Part shown: piece by piece, positions 36,129 to 44,399 of the stretch | Numbering within the stretch: the stretch's first letter is position 1 | How the letters are laid out: each line of letters begins with the position of its first letter | Origin: Terriglobia bacterium | GTDB lineage: Bacteria > Acidobacteriota > Terriglobia > Bryobacterales > Bryobacteraceae | Direction: 5' to 3' | Assembly: GCA_020073305.1 (NCBI GenBank) | Contig: JAIQFK010000036.1 | Coordinates: forward strand, 1-61,913 | DNA length: 61,913 nucleotides | Program-made: the position numbers and the translations under genes | Notes under the pieces: model-generated | Told to the model about the DNA's origin: nothing | The model's database searches: none | The model's input: only the letters and a program-made list of their open reading frames with translations

Positions 36129-37118
36129 CTAATGGCCGTATATCGCAACACCCGCTCCAACCTGGCCGGCCATCCGGATCGCCGTCTCAACGGTGGTCAG
36201 AGCCACGAATTTGCCGGTACTGTTAGGAATGAACAAGATGTCGTCCGGCCGCAGGGGCACGTCAGAGGCTTTGCCCTCGAGAATTCTCTTCACGTTCAGC
36301 GAGATTTCCGCGCGGGCTTCGTTACCGCTGGCGGTGCGTAAGACTTTGGCGCGCTGCCCTGCCGCCGTGCGGCTCATTCCTCCCGCCAGCGAGAGGGCCT
36401 GCAGAACAGTCAGACTCTCGCGCTCATTGAGAACGAAGCCGCCCGCCTTGGGAACCTCCCCAATGACGTAGACGATATCGGCGCGTGGCACCGAGATCAC
36501 GTCGTTGGGCCGAATCAGAATATTCTTTTCGGGATGACGGGCGTCGAGAATTTCCTTCAAAGGCACTTCTCCGACGGTGAATTTGCCGGTCGGATCCTTT
36601 TGTGCATCCGGCAAGGGAATCTGACCCCATTCCGCGGAGCGGGTGATCTTCACGCTGTAGCCGGCATCCTCGCGCATACCTCCCGCCAGCGAGAGCATTT
36701 CAAGAAGGGTCTTCCGACCCTGCAACTGAACGACTCCCGGTAACTTCACCGCGCCGATCACTGACACAGGCTGGCTTCGGAACTCGGTGATTGTCACGGA
36801 TACGTGAGCGTCTTGAACGTAGGTCTTCAGCCGCTTCGTAAGTTCCGCTTCAAGCTGCTCCACGGTCAAGCCGGCCGCCTGAACGGGTCCCAACATGGGG
36901 AGGGTGACATAGCCGCTGGGGTTGATCCGAAATGGTTTGTTTGAAATTTCGTCAGCGTCCAGCGCCAAAAGAGTAATTTGATCGTCGGGGCCGAGCGCGT
37001 AAACCGATCGCAAGCGATCGGCATTGTCGGTTGTGGGCGATTGCCCGAAGCCTGCGGTTAACGTCATCGCGAGCAACGCAACCGGAAAACCCGCAAGCTT
37101 AAGACCCGTGAACATCAT
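36129..37118 (-). CDS. Polysaccharide export outer-membrane protein (Wza/OPX family) with SLBB domains
   Basis: The 329-residue protein has a signal peptide (LKLAGFPVALLAMTLTAGFG). A poly-export domain (about 38-115) has YALGPDDQITL, FRINPSGYVTLPMLG and VSVTITEF. Two SLBB domains follow: one from VSVIGAVKLPGVVQL and one from VYVIGEVPKAGGFVL. No lipobox cysteine is seen, unlike Escherichia Wza, so it may not be a lipoprotein. It should form the outer-membrane portal that docks on the BY-kinase/co-polymerase encoded 20 bp downstream. AAGGAAGAAG precedes the start; ATG 37115 is an alternative. Confidence 0.9.
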   Translation of the reverse strand: MMFTGLKLAGFPVALLAMTLTAGFGQSPTTDNADRLRSVYALGPDDQITLLALDADEISNKPFRINPSGYVTLPMLGPVQAAGLTVEQLEAELTKRLKTYVQDAHVSVTITEFRSQPVSVIGAVKLPGVVQLQGRKTLLEMLSLAGGMREDAGYSVKITRSAEWGQIPLPDAQKDPTGKFTVGEVPLKEILDARHPEKNILIRPNDVISVPRADIVYVIGEVPKAGGFVLNERESLTVLQALSLAGGMSRTAAGQRAKVLRTASGNEARAEISLNVKRILEGKASDVPLRPDDILFIPNSTGKFVALTTVETAIRMAGQVGAGVAIYGH

Positions 37119-37132
37119 ATCAATCTTCTTCC

Positions 37133-37229
37133 TTGGCCTCTCAACAGATCTGCCGTTTCAAAAGTCGTTTTTGAAATCGTACAACCCGAAGAGTGAAGCC
37201 CGTAAGCGGTAACGAACTGGAGAGGCCAA
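37133..37229 (-). promoter_or_regulatory. Nested inverted repeats in the leader between the antiterminator and wza-like genes
   Basis: TTGGCCTCTC (37133-37142) is the exact complement of GAGAGGCCAA (37220-37229), a 10-bp stem enclosing 77 bases. Inside it, TTTCAAAA (37156-37163) pairs with TTTTGAAA (37169-37176) as a tight 8-bp hairpin. The structure fills most of the 125-bp gap between the NusG-like gene and the exporter gene. It would be transcribed in the operon mRNA. It could be an antitermination, pausing or processing site; the function is inferred. Confidence 0.5.
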
Positions 37230-37243
37230 CTATGCACGTTGGT

Positions 37244-37789
37244 TCAAATCTCTGCGGCGGCCGTAGCTGGTAGATAGGCGCTGTCAGGCGCCACCCAGCA
37301 CCGATCGATTTCGACGGCCACCGAACGCTGCAGCAAGGTGACCGACACCACCACCCGGTACTGACCCTTGAAGTCCAACAAAAGTCCTTCTAAACCGGCA
37401 AGCGGGCCGTGTTCCAGCCGCACGAACTGCCCGATTCGAAGGAAAGGCCACGGTTGTGAGGGAAGGTGGGATTGAACGATCGCCTGCAAGGCACTGATTT
37501 CCTCATCCGCCACCGGCAGCGGTGTTTTGCCGATCCCCAAAATGGATACGACACCTGGCGTCGTCAGAGCGGTCAGCGATTGGCGACGATCGAACCGGCA
37601 AAAAACGTAACGCGGAAAAAGCGGCAGTTCCAACCGCTTGACGCGATCCGACCAGCGTCGAAGAGCCACGTATCGCGGGCAGAAGTCCTCAAGTCCTTTG
37701 GAACGCAAGGCCTCGGCCACCGTCTGCTCGTGTCTTGGCTTGACCTGCAACGCAAACCAGGATGGGTTCAGCTTTAAGGATTCTGGCAC
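37244..37789 (-). CDS. NusG/RfaH/UpxY-like specialised transcription antiterminator
   Basis: The 181-residue protein has an NGN domain (about 8-105) with WFALQVKPRHEQTVAEAL, PLFPRYVFCRFD and VVSILGIGK. A KOW domain follows (about 118-170) with GQFVRLEHGPLAGLEGLLLD, here split as RIGQFVRLEHGPLAG and LEGLLLD. It is divergent from housekeeping NusG and lies first in a polysaccharide operon, the position of UpxY, LoaP and RfaH-type proteins. These bind paused RNA polymerase and suppress termination over long operons. A 27-kb operon downstream fits that job. The start is GTG 37789; no strong ribosome binding site is evident. Two ops-like elements lie just upstream. Confidence 0.88.
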   Translation of the reverse strand: MPESLKLNPSWFALQVKPRHEQTVAEALRSKGLEDFCPRYVALRRWSDRVKRLELPLFPRYVFCRFDRRQSLTALTTPGVVSILGIGKTPLPVADEEISALQAIVQSHLPSQPWPFLRIGQFVRLEHGPLAGLEGLLLDFKGQYRVVVSVTLLQRSVAVEIDRCWVAPDSAYLPATAAAEI

Positions 37790-38351
37790 GCGAACTCACA
37801 ACTCTCCGGCTACCGCGGCCTCGCCTCTTGGATCGGCGCGCTACCGCGATCTGAGCCCCACCGATGGGAGCTCACAGCACTCGCTGGAGGCGACGAGTGA
37901 GCAATCTTCGCTCCAAAGGCAAAGTCCAGTTTCCCCTGTAAATTGTTTGCGTTATGCTGCCCCCAGAAGGAAGTATCCTTCCAATACTTTTACCTTTTTT
38001 CAGAATCTGATGAATTTTTTACCAACCAGAGATAAATCGCGAGATGGATCTTCTCTGCAGATATTCCGTTTCAGCCCGCCGGATCTGTGGACCCACAATT
38101 GCTTGTCGTATCGAACCGTTATTTCCAATATCTCAGCCAATGATTCGTAGGGTGTCCAACAAGGATTGCGGTCCCGGGGGTATTGCCAGGTTCTGTTTCA
38201 GGAGGCTTTTTTTGGAGCAGGTGCACCGTTGGTTCGACGTGAAGCGGCGGCCAGTCGCCGTCACACTACGCGAGGCCAATGAGCCTTTTCTCGAGACGAG
38301 GATTGATCTATTTCTGGAGAATACACGGCTCACCCGCAAGGGAGCTGCACG
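37790..38351. promoter_or_regulatory. 562-bp divergent control region between the polysaccharide operon and the NRPS gene
   Basis: No convincing gene is present. The minus strand carries CGCGGTAGC twice, at 37809-37817 and 37840-37848. Overlapping inverted repeats occupy 37870-37902: GCTCAC with GTGAGC, and CACTCG with CGAGTG, which share bases and so exclude each other. An operator-like repeat AAGTAT-N7-ATACTT lies at 37970-37988. An AT-rich stretch with TTTTTTACC runs over 37985-38025. A plus-strand frame (38044-38355) ends in a GTGA overlap with the NRPS start but resembles nothing. Promoters for both directions must lie here, but I could not place them with confidence. Confidence 0.5.
37809..37848 (-). 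promoter_or_regulatory. Two ops-like elements (CGCGGTAGC) upstream of the antiterminator gene
   Basis: The strings are CGCGGTAGCGCG (37837-37848) and CGCGGTAGCCGG (37806-37817), read on the minus strand. The RfaH target ops is GGCGGTAGCGTG, and both copies contain its GCGGTAGC core. They lie 20 and 51 bp before the start codon of a RfaH/UpxY-like gene, on the transcribed strand. The match is by eye and the acidobacterial consensus is unknown. Confidence 0.4.
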
Positions 38352-40664
38352 GTGACGGAGAAGTACACCCCACTGGAAATCTGTCTTGATGAAGAAGCCA
38401 CGTCTGCGATTCACGCTGTCTGCCGGCGGGAACAGCTGACGCCAGACACTGTGGTGGCAGGCGCCTGGGTGCTGTTGTTGAGCCGGCACAGTGGGATGGA
38501 AGAAGTGAGTCTGGGCGAGACAGTGTTTCCCATTGCGGAGCAGTTGCCCACGCGCGTTTGGCTGAAAACGTTGCCCAATCCCCACGGGGTCGAGTGCCAG
38601 TCGGCAGGAGCGAAGCTGAAAGTAGTGTTTTCTCACGGCCCCCAGACGCTGCGCGATGACTCCGTTTCACGCTTTGCGCCATACCTGAATAAGCTGCTGC
38701 AGAGTATGCCAGGGCGGCTGGACGAGCCGGTTTCTTCGCTGGAGATGCTGCCAGACGATGAGCGAAAGCGGGTGCTGTTTGACTGGAACCAGACCGCGGC
38801 GGAGTATCCTGCCGCCGAGTGCATTCACGAGCAGTTTGATAGACAGGTGACTCGAACTCCCGATGCGACGGCTGTGACGTTCCGGGATTGTAGCATGAGC
38901 TATCGCGAACTCGACGAGCGGGCGAACCAGCTCGCCCGATACCTGGTGAGGCTCGGGGTGGGACCGGATACGCTCGTCGGGATCTGCATGGAGCGCTCAC
39001 TGGAACTGATGGTCGGGTTATTGGCGATTCTCAAGGCGGGCGGGGCGTACGTACCACTGGACCCAGCGTATCCCGCACGGCGCATGGAAATGGTGCTGGA
39101 GGATGCGCAGCCGCCGGTGGTCCTGACGCAAGAGCGGCTGGCCGGGCGAATCTCGACGCAGACGCATGTGGTCTCAGTCGATAGCGACCGGACCGGTGTT
39201 GCCGGGGAGAGTCGGGAACGGCTTGCACGGCGTGCCGGACCGGAGAATCTTGCTTACGTTATTTACACGTCGGGCTCGACGGGAACCCCCAAAGGCGTCA
39301 TGATCGAGCACCGGAACGTAATCAGTTTCTTCACGGCGATGGATCACGTGATCGGTGCTCACTGGCCTGGCGTATGGCTGGCCGTGACCAGCATCTCGTT
39401 CGATATTTCGGTCCTGGAATTATTCTGGACTCTGGCGCGGGGATTCCAGGTAGTGCTGCAGAGCGACGAGGCGGCACGCGATGCCGACGGCGAATACTCG
39501 ATGGCGCGGCAGATCCGGCGTCACGGGGTTACACACCTGCAGTGCACTCCCTCGCTGGCCCGGATGCTGGTGTCGGACCGGCACTCTTATGAGGCCCTGG
39601 GATGCTTGCAGAAGCTCCTACTAGGCGGCGAAGCGTTGCCGGTTTCGTTGGTGGAGCAGATCCGCGGGGCCGTAACCGGCGAGATTTATAACATGTACGG
39701 CCCGACGGAAACCACGATCTGGTCCACCACACACCGGGTGGAGGAGGCAGACGGGTCGATTCCTATCGGACGGCCCATCGCCAACACGCAGACTTACATC
39801 CTCGATCGCTTCCTGCGGCCGGTTCCCGAAGGTGCAATCGGCGAGCTTTTCATTGCCGGAGCTGGCGTGGTGCGAGGATACCTGAAACGCCCCGAGCTGA
39901 CGGCGGAGCGTTTTCTACCCAATCCTTTTTGCCCTGATACGGACAGCCGGATGTACCGGACGGGTGACCTGGTGCGCTACCGGCCGGATGGCGCGATTGA
40001 ATATCTCGGGCGCGTGGACTTCCAGGTTAAGATCCGTGGCTTTCGCGTTGAGCTGGGTGAAATCGAGGCGGTGATCGAGCGCTATCCAGGGGTGCGGCAG
40101 GCGGTGGCCACGGTACATCATGAGGAGAAAGCCGGGGATAAGCGGCTTATCGCCTATGTTGTCCTTGACCAGCCTGATTCTCCAAGCGCCACGGGCATGC
40201 GGGCTTATCTGCGGGATCAACTACCCGAATACATGGTGCCGAGCGCTTTCGTGCGCCTGGAAAAGATGCCGCTCACCGACAACGGCAAAATCAACCGGAA
40301 TGCACTTCCGGCACTCAACGGCAACGAGATGCCCTTGGAATCGGTGTATGAGGCTCCGCAAGAAGAACTGCAACAGACCATCGCGAATATCTGGAGTGAG
40401 GCCCTGGATGTGGAACGGGTGAGCATCCACGACAACTTCTTCGATCTGGGGGCTCATTCTCTGCTAGTCGCAGAGGTGCATCTCAAGCTCCGGGAGGCCC
40501 TGCGCAAGGACATCCCGCTGGTGGCGATGTTCCGCCATCCCACGGTGAGCTCGCTGGCCAAGTACCTCAGCCAGGGGGACGAGGACAGCTCGGGGCTCAG
40601 GCGCAGCGCGGATCGCGCACGCGCGCGACAGGACTCGCTCCAGCGACGAGTCGGTCGCCGCTAA
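38352..40664 (+). CDS. NRPS adenylation-carrier module (A-PCP) with vestigial condensation domain
   Basis: 770 residues. Residues 1-150 resemble two pieces of a condensation domain (RREQLTPDTVVAGAWVLLLSR and VSSLEMLPDDE, each typical of C-domain regions), but HHxxxDG and most of the domain are missing. The adenylation domain (about 155-655) has A3 YTSGSTGTPKG, A5 YNMYGPTETT, A7 MYRTGDLVR and A10 NGKIN with Lys646. The carrier (665-740) has DLGAHSL with Ser703. Selectivity positions read approximately D-I-L-Q-L-G-M-I-W-K, which resembles glycine codes I remember, so glycine is a tentative prediction. There is no thioesterase. A GTG start is supported by GGGAG about 8 bp upstream. It probably loads an amino acid for a partner enzyme. 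Confidence 0.85.
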   Translation: MTEKYTPLEICLDEEATSAIHAVCRREQLTPDTVVAGAWVLLLSRHSGMEEVSLGETVFPIAEQLPTRVWLKTLPNPHGVECQSAGAKLKVVFSHGPQTLRDDSVSRFAPYLNKLLQSMPGRLDEPVSSLEMLPDDERKRVLFDWNQTAAEYPAAECIHEQFDRQVTRTPDATAVTFRDCSMSYRELDERANQLARYLVRLGVGPDTLVGICMERSLELMVGLLAILKAGGAYVPLDPAYPARRMEMVLEDAQPPVVLTQERLAGRISTQTHVVSVDSDRTGVAGESRERLARRAGPENLAYVIYTSGSTGTPKGVMIEHRNVISFFTAMDHVIGAHWPGVWLAVTSISFDISVLELFWTLARGFQVVLQSDEAARDADGEYSMARQIRRHGVTHLQCTPSLARMLVSDRHSYEALGCLQKLLLGGEALPVSLVEQIRGAVTGEIYNMYGPTETTIWSTTHRVEEADGSIPIGRPIANTQTYILDRFLRPVPEGAIGELFIAGAGVVRGYLKRPELTAERFLPNPFCPDTDSRMYRTGDLVRYRPDGAIEYLGRVDFQVKIRGFRVELGEIEAVIERYPGVRQAVATVHHEEKAGDKRLIAYVVLDQPDSPSATGMRAYLRDQLPEYMVPSAFVRLEKMPLTDNGKINRNALPALNGNEMPLESVYEAPQEELQQTIANIWSEALDVERVSIHDNFFDLGAHSLLVAEVHLKLREALRKDIPLVAMFRHPTVSSLAKYLSQGDEDSSGLRRSADRARARQDSLQRRVGRR

Positions 40665-40669
40665 CTCCG

Positions 40670-41512
40670 TTACCCCGTGAAGGCGCGGCGTATAAACGAC
40701 GCCGTTTGGCGCGCAGCCGGTGCCGGATCGCCTTCCGGCACGAGAACTACGGAGGCGGAGCCGCGAAAGCTGGTTTCCCGCAGCAATTTGAAGACTACCG
40801 GCCAATCGAGGCGATTGGTTTCGGCACGCACGCCGGGAGGCCAGCGGCTTGGGTCGTAGAGGTGAATGTGATGAGCCTGCCCGCGGGCCGCGCGGATCCC
40901 GTGCTCGATGGACGGCTCCGATTCGGCGAGCTCGTAAGTGTCGAGCATAACGCTGAATGCCGGACTCGCGATGCGCCGCACCCATTCCATTGCCTCATCC
41001 ACCGTGTTGATATACGACGTCACGCCGGGATCGGCCGGCTCGAGCATGATGACCGCGCCGGTGCGTTCGGCATGCTCGGCCAGTTCGCGAAAGACGTCAC
41101 CGGCGAGCCGGTCCATGTGCTCCCGTGTTGCGCCGGGGATTCCCTTGCCGCGGGCTATGCCGAGGCCCACTCGCGCCCCGAAAAAGCCCGCGAAGTCAAG
41201 CATGCGTTTGAACGCGGCGATCGACCTACTGCGCACGGCCTCGTCGTCGTCGATCAGGGCCATACGCTGGACGCCCATGCGACCCGTGTTCACCACCGGC
41301 ATCGCCGCGCCCGCGGCCTTGAGCGCGCGCTCCATCACCGCGGGCTCGGGAACCTTTTCCGGATCCGGCATGAACTCGATGCCGTCATACCCCCACTCGA
41401 TGGCTTGCTTTGGCAACTCATCGATGTTGCCCGTCAGGACCCTGACGATAAATCCGAGGTCCGTAATATCGGGCGTCGAAGCAAAAAGGCACAGGGAGAC
41501 GGGTAGCGCCAT
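40670..41512 (-). CDS. Xylose-isomerase-like TIM-barrel sugar isomerase/epimerase
   Basis: The 280-residue protein has an AP endonuclease 2/xylose-isomerase-like TIM barrel: WGYDGIEFMPDPEKV early, MLEPADPGVTSYINT at the metal site, VMLDTYELAESEP and HIHLYDPSRWPPG. Glu, Asp and His ligands of the usual metal centre are present. The family interconverts keto and aldo sugars or epimerises them; the substrate is not predictable. It is convergent with the NRPS gene, 5 bp apart, and follows the DUF4038 hydrolase by 11 bp on the same strand, so the two are probably co-transcribed. Confidence 0.75.
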   Translation of the reverse strand: MALPVSLCLFASTPDITDLGFIVRVLTGNIDELPKQAIEWGYDGIEFMPDPEKVPEPAVMERALKAAGAAMPVVNTGRMGVQRMALIDDDEAVRSRSIAAFKRMLDFAGFFGARVGLGIARGKGIPGATREHMDRLAGDVFRELAEHAERTGAVIMLEPADPGVTSYINTVDEAMEWVRRIASPAFSVMLDTYELAESEPSIEHGIRAARGQAHHIHLYDPSRWPPGVRAETNRLDWPVVFKLLRETSFRGSASVVLVPEGDPAPAARQTASFIRRAFTG

Positions 41513-41523
41513 CGGGCTGGATC

Positions 41524-42831
41524 CTAAGAGTGCCCCGGAGCGGCCAACTGACGCGACGCGTCGTCCAGCACGAGAACCCAGTCTCCCTCGCCGGGCGGAG
41601 TGAACTGCTTTTTGCCGCTCGTCGGAAATTCTCCTGCAGAATCCGATCTTCCCGTCCGCGGATTAAACCACCAGGCTTTCGCGGTCTTCCCCGCGATTTT
41701 GGTCATGTCCACGGTGAGCGCCCGAGTCGTCGGCAGATAGGCCATCACGGTTCCGCCGTCGCCGGTTCGCGCCGCTGCCAGGTAGTCGAGGCCCCTGAAT
41801 TCGCCGAGACCATCGATGACCACTTCGTGTTTTTGATCCGGGACCAGTTGGTACCAGGGCCGCGAAGTGAATAGAGCTTTGAGGCGGGCCATGTCCTGGG
41901 CGCCAGTAGAATCCAGCGCGACTTGCCAACCGGGATCGAAGAGCCACACGGGACGATTCCCCATAAACTGCCCCGTGGCGCCGCACAACAAAGCCCAGTA
42001 GGCCTGTCTCCGGATCTGGACCGCGGAAGCGTTGTGCTCGCCCTCGTAGGTGGATTCGGTCAATGTGAACGGCATGGGCGGCACCCGATTGTAGTCGGCG
42101 AGCAGCATCCGGTGCACGATGTTGTAGCTGTAGGTATCGTTCAGTTCCAGCCAGCCGGCGTTCTTGTACTGGTCGATCGCGGAGTTCTCCGGATGACAGT
42201 GCGCCGTAAACAGGTGCCGGTTGTCGAACTCTTTGATGCCGGACGCGACGGCGTCCACATCTTCTCGCGCGGTTTCGGGGTTGCGGTCGCCTCCGATCAG
42301 CCAGACCAAGTTATCGAAATCGCGATAGCGCTTTCCGACGTAACGCCCCCAGCCGCGGCACTTCTCCGGTCCATTGGCGAGCGCCTCCACGATCCATCCT
42401 TCGTCGGTGCCGATGTAGCCCAGATAGATGGGAGCTAAAAAGACCTGGAAGCCTTTCTCGGCGGCTTTGCGGATCACCCAGTCGGCGTGTTCGAAGTACT
42501 TTTCACTGGGCGTGGAAAAGTCCCCCGGCGTGGTGAAAGGCCCCTCCCCGTATCGATTAACGGGGCCGCGGAACTTGTGTTCAATGAGATTGACGATGAT
42601 GGAGTTGAATCCCTGGCGGCGGCGGTGCTCGAGATACAGCTCCGCTTCGTCGCTGGTGAGTCCCGTTATGAGGGACCAGGGCGCGTCGCCCTGAACCAGG
42701 AAGGGTGCGCCGCTCTGGTCCACGAGATGCCTGTGATCGGGGCCAATGCGGACCGGGTACGGACCGGCGGCGGACGCCAGGAAGGCGCATGCAAGCGCGC
42801 CGGGCAGGATCCAGCGATGAGATCTGATCAT
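41524..42831 (-). CDS. DUF4038/GH140-like secreted glycoside hydrolase with C-terminal collagen-binding-like domain
   Basis: About 435 residues with a signal peptide (WILPGALACAFLASAAGPY). The TIM barrel has LVQGDAPWSLITGLTSDEA, WLIGGDRNPE and a late acidic TESTYEGEH, the layout of DUF4038 apiosidase-like enzymes. The C-terminal ~90 residues match the putative collagen-binding domain, with WWFNPRTGRS. It probably trims plant-derived glycans in the periplasm or outside the cell. I choose ATG 42831 rather than the longer frame from 42888, because the longer frame would begin inside a promoter motif at 42868-42896. Confidence 0.8.
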   Translation of the reverse strand: MIRSHRWILPGALACAFLASAAGPYPVRIGPDHRHLVDQSGAPFLVQGDAPWSLITGLTSDEAELYLEHRRRQGFNSIIVNLIEHKFRGPVNRYGEGPFTTPGDFSTPSEKYFEHADWVIRKAAEKGFQVFLAPIYLGYIGTDEGWIVEALANGPEKCRGWGRYVGKRYRDFDNLVWLIGGDRNPETAREDVDAVASGIKEFDNRHLFTAHCHPENSAIDQYKNAGWLELNDTYSYNIVHRMLLADYNRVPPMPFTLTESTYEGEHNASAVQIRRQAYWALLCGATGQFMGNRPVWLFDPGWQVALDSTGAQDMARLKALFTSRPWYQLVPDQKHEVVIDGLGEFRGLDYLAAARTGDGGTVMAYLPTTRALTVDMTKIAGKTAKAWWFNPRTGRSDSAGEFPTSGKKQFTPPGEGDWVLVLDDASRQLAAPGHS

Positions 42832-42867
42832 TCCGTCTACCAACGGTATTGCCAAGCCAGGCTGGCG

Positions 42868-42896
42868 TCTATAAACTTCCCGTTTCATTTTGTCGG
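42868..42896 (-). promoter_or_regulatory. Promoter of the shared 17-bp-spacer type upstream of the DUF4038 gene
   Basis: Read on the minus strand, CCGACA (42891-42896) and TATAGA (42868-42873) are separated by exactly 17 bp. The flanks ACAAA and TAGAC are the same as in two other promoters of this window (51238-51266 and 57351-57379). The start codon lies about 30 bp beyond the expected transcription start. Confidence 0.55.
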
Positions 42897-43027
42897 AAAT
42901 GTATCCCCTTTTGGCGAAAACCGCCTTACAACAGAAATTCGTGGTTTTCTAATAGATACGGCCCTTGGATCTGCGTTAGAACGGTTGGGTCAGCGCGCCC
43001 AAAGCCGCGGAGGAAAAGAAAGTGACT

Positions 43028-44374
43028 ATGGACTACGAGTCCCTATCCAACGATTATGTATTGCGCGCAGTCAAGCGAGAAAAATCGCTGATCTTCGATC
43101 GGGCCGAAGGATCCAGGTTGTGGGATATTCACGGCAAAGTCTACCTGGACACGATGTCTGGCTCCGCCGGCCCGGCCATGGTGGGGCACGCGCATCCCGC
43201 CGTGGCGGAGGCAGTGGCGCGCCAGATGGCGAAGCTTCCTTCGACCAACATCCTCCACGGGAGCATCCCCGTAATCGAATTCTGCCGCAGGCTGGCGGTG
43301 ATCGCGCCTCCGGGCTTGACCAAAACATTCCTTTGTACCGGAGGCGGCGAAGCGATCGAGGCGGCTATCAAGTTCGCGATCCGTGTCACCGGGCGCTCAG
43401 AGGTGGTCTCGCTGACCGGCGCGTATCACGGCATGTCGCTCGCCACCATGGGCCTTGCCGGCATGCCTGCATTGCGGAAGTGGTTGCCGGGCGCGATGCG
43501 GTGGCCTACGTTCCGCCAGATCCCCTCGGCGGACGCCTACCGCCCACCGTTGGGCGAAGGTCCTGAGGGCTGGCGCGCCGCGGTTCACGCCCTGGAAGCC
43601 GATCTGGATGGCGCCAGCTCCGGGCAGGTCGCGGCGTTTCTGATGGAAGTGGTGCAGGGCCCGAACGGCCACACGGTATTCCCGGCCGAATACTATCGCG
43701 GCATCCAGCGGGTCTGCCGGGAGCGCGGCGTGCTCCTGATCGTGGACGAGATCCAGACCGGCCTGGCTCGCTGCGGCGCGACGTGGGCCTGCGATCTGTT
43801 CGATGTGCAGCCGGACATCCTGGTGGCCGGCAAGGCTCTGGGTGGAGGCGTACCGATGGGGACCTTCACGACCCGGAAGGACCTGATCCCCGAAGATCTC
43901 GAATCGGAAGCCTGGCACATGCTCACGTTCATGAACCAGCCTCTGGCGGCGGCCGCCGGATTGGCGGTGCTGGATATCGTGGAGAAGGAGCATCTGGTGG
44001 AGCGGGCCCGCGTCCTGGGAGCCACGGCGACAGAATGGTTCCGCCAGCTCGCCCGGCGCTTCGAGGTGATCGGCGATGTGCGCGGACCCGGCTTATTCAT
44101 CGGCGTCGACTTTGTCGAAGACCGCCAGACAAAAGCTTACGCAACAACAGCGTGCCGCAAGGCTTGGGAGTTCGCCCTCGACCGCGGTCTGATCACACAG
44201 TTCGGCGGCATCGGCAGCAACGTTCTCAAATTCAAGCCGCCGCTAACTACGCCGGAGCCCGACTTCAAACGCATGCTCGAAATCGCTGCCGATACGGTGG
44301 CCTTCATCCAGCAAGAAGTGGATCAGCAAAAAATGAAATCGGTAGCGGCGGAGCCTGCCGGCATTGCGCGCTGA
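43028..44374 (+). CDS. Class III PLP-dependent aminotransferase
   Basis: About 448 residues. The PLP pocket shows CTGGGEAIEAAIK, SLTGAYHGMSLA, IVDEIQTGLARCG (Asp240) and the Schiff-base lysine in VAGKALGGGVPMG (Lys269). The family includes glutamate-1-semialdehyde aminomutase-like and omega-amino acid transaminases. With a permease and a dehydrogenase downstream, an amine or amino acid catabolic role is likely. ATG 43028 is preferred to GTG 43022, since GGAGGAAAAG lies about 10 bp upstream of it. A possible promoter (TTACAA ... AATAGA) lies in 42928-42960. Confidence 0.87.
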   Translation: MDYESLSNDYVLRAVKREKSLIFDRAEGSRLWDIHGKVYLDTMSGSAGPAMVGHAHPAVAEAVARQMAKLPSTNILHGSIPVIEFCRRLAVIAPPGLTKTFLCTGGGEAIEAAIKFAIRVTGRSEVVSLTGAYHGMSLATMGLAGMPALRKWLPGAMRWPTFRQIPSADAYRPPLGEGPEGWRAAVHALEADLDGASSGQVAAFLMEVVQGPNGHTVFPAEYYRGIQRVCRERGVLLIVDEIQTGLARCGATWACDLFDVQPDILVAGKALGGGVPMGTFTTRKDLIPEDLESEAWHMLTFMNQPLAAAAGLAVLDIVEKEHLVERARVLGATATEWFRQLARRFEVIGDVRGPGLFIGVDFVEDRQTKAYATTACRKAWEFALDRGLITQFGGIGSNVLKFKPPLTTPEPDFKRMLEIAADTVAFIQQEVDQQKMKSVAAEPAGIAR

Positions 44375-44399
44375 ACCAGATCCCGCCTCTTCGCCAGCG

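Noticed and set aside
37201-37220. GCGGTAACG on the plus strand as a further ops-like site
   Set aside because: It lies on the non-transcribed orientation for the operon and differs from the GCGGTAGC core.
38044-38355. 103-codon frame ending in a GTGA overlap with the NRPS start
   Set aside because: The overlap is suggestive, but there is no ribosome binding site, no recognisable domain and an odd Arg/Cys-rich N-terminus. It is kept only as a note in the control region.
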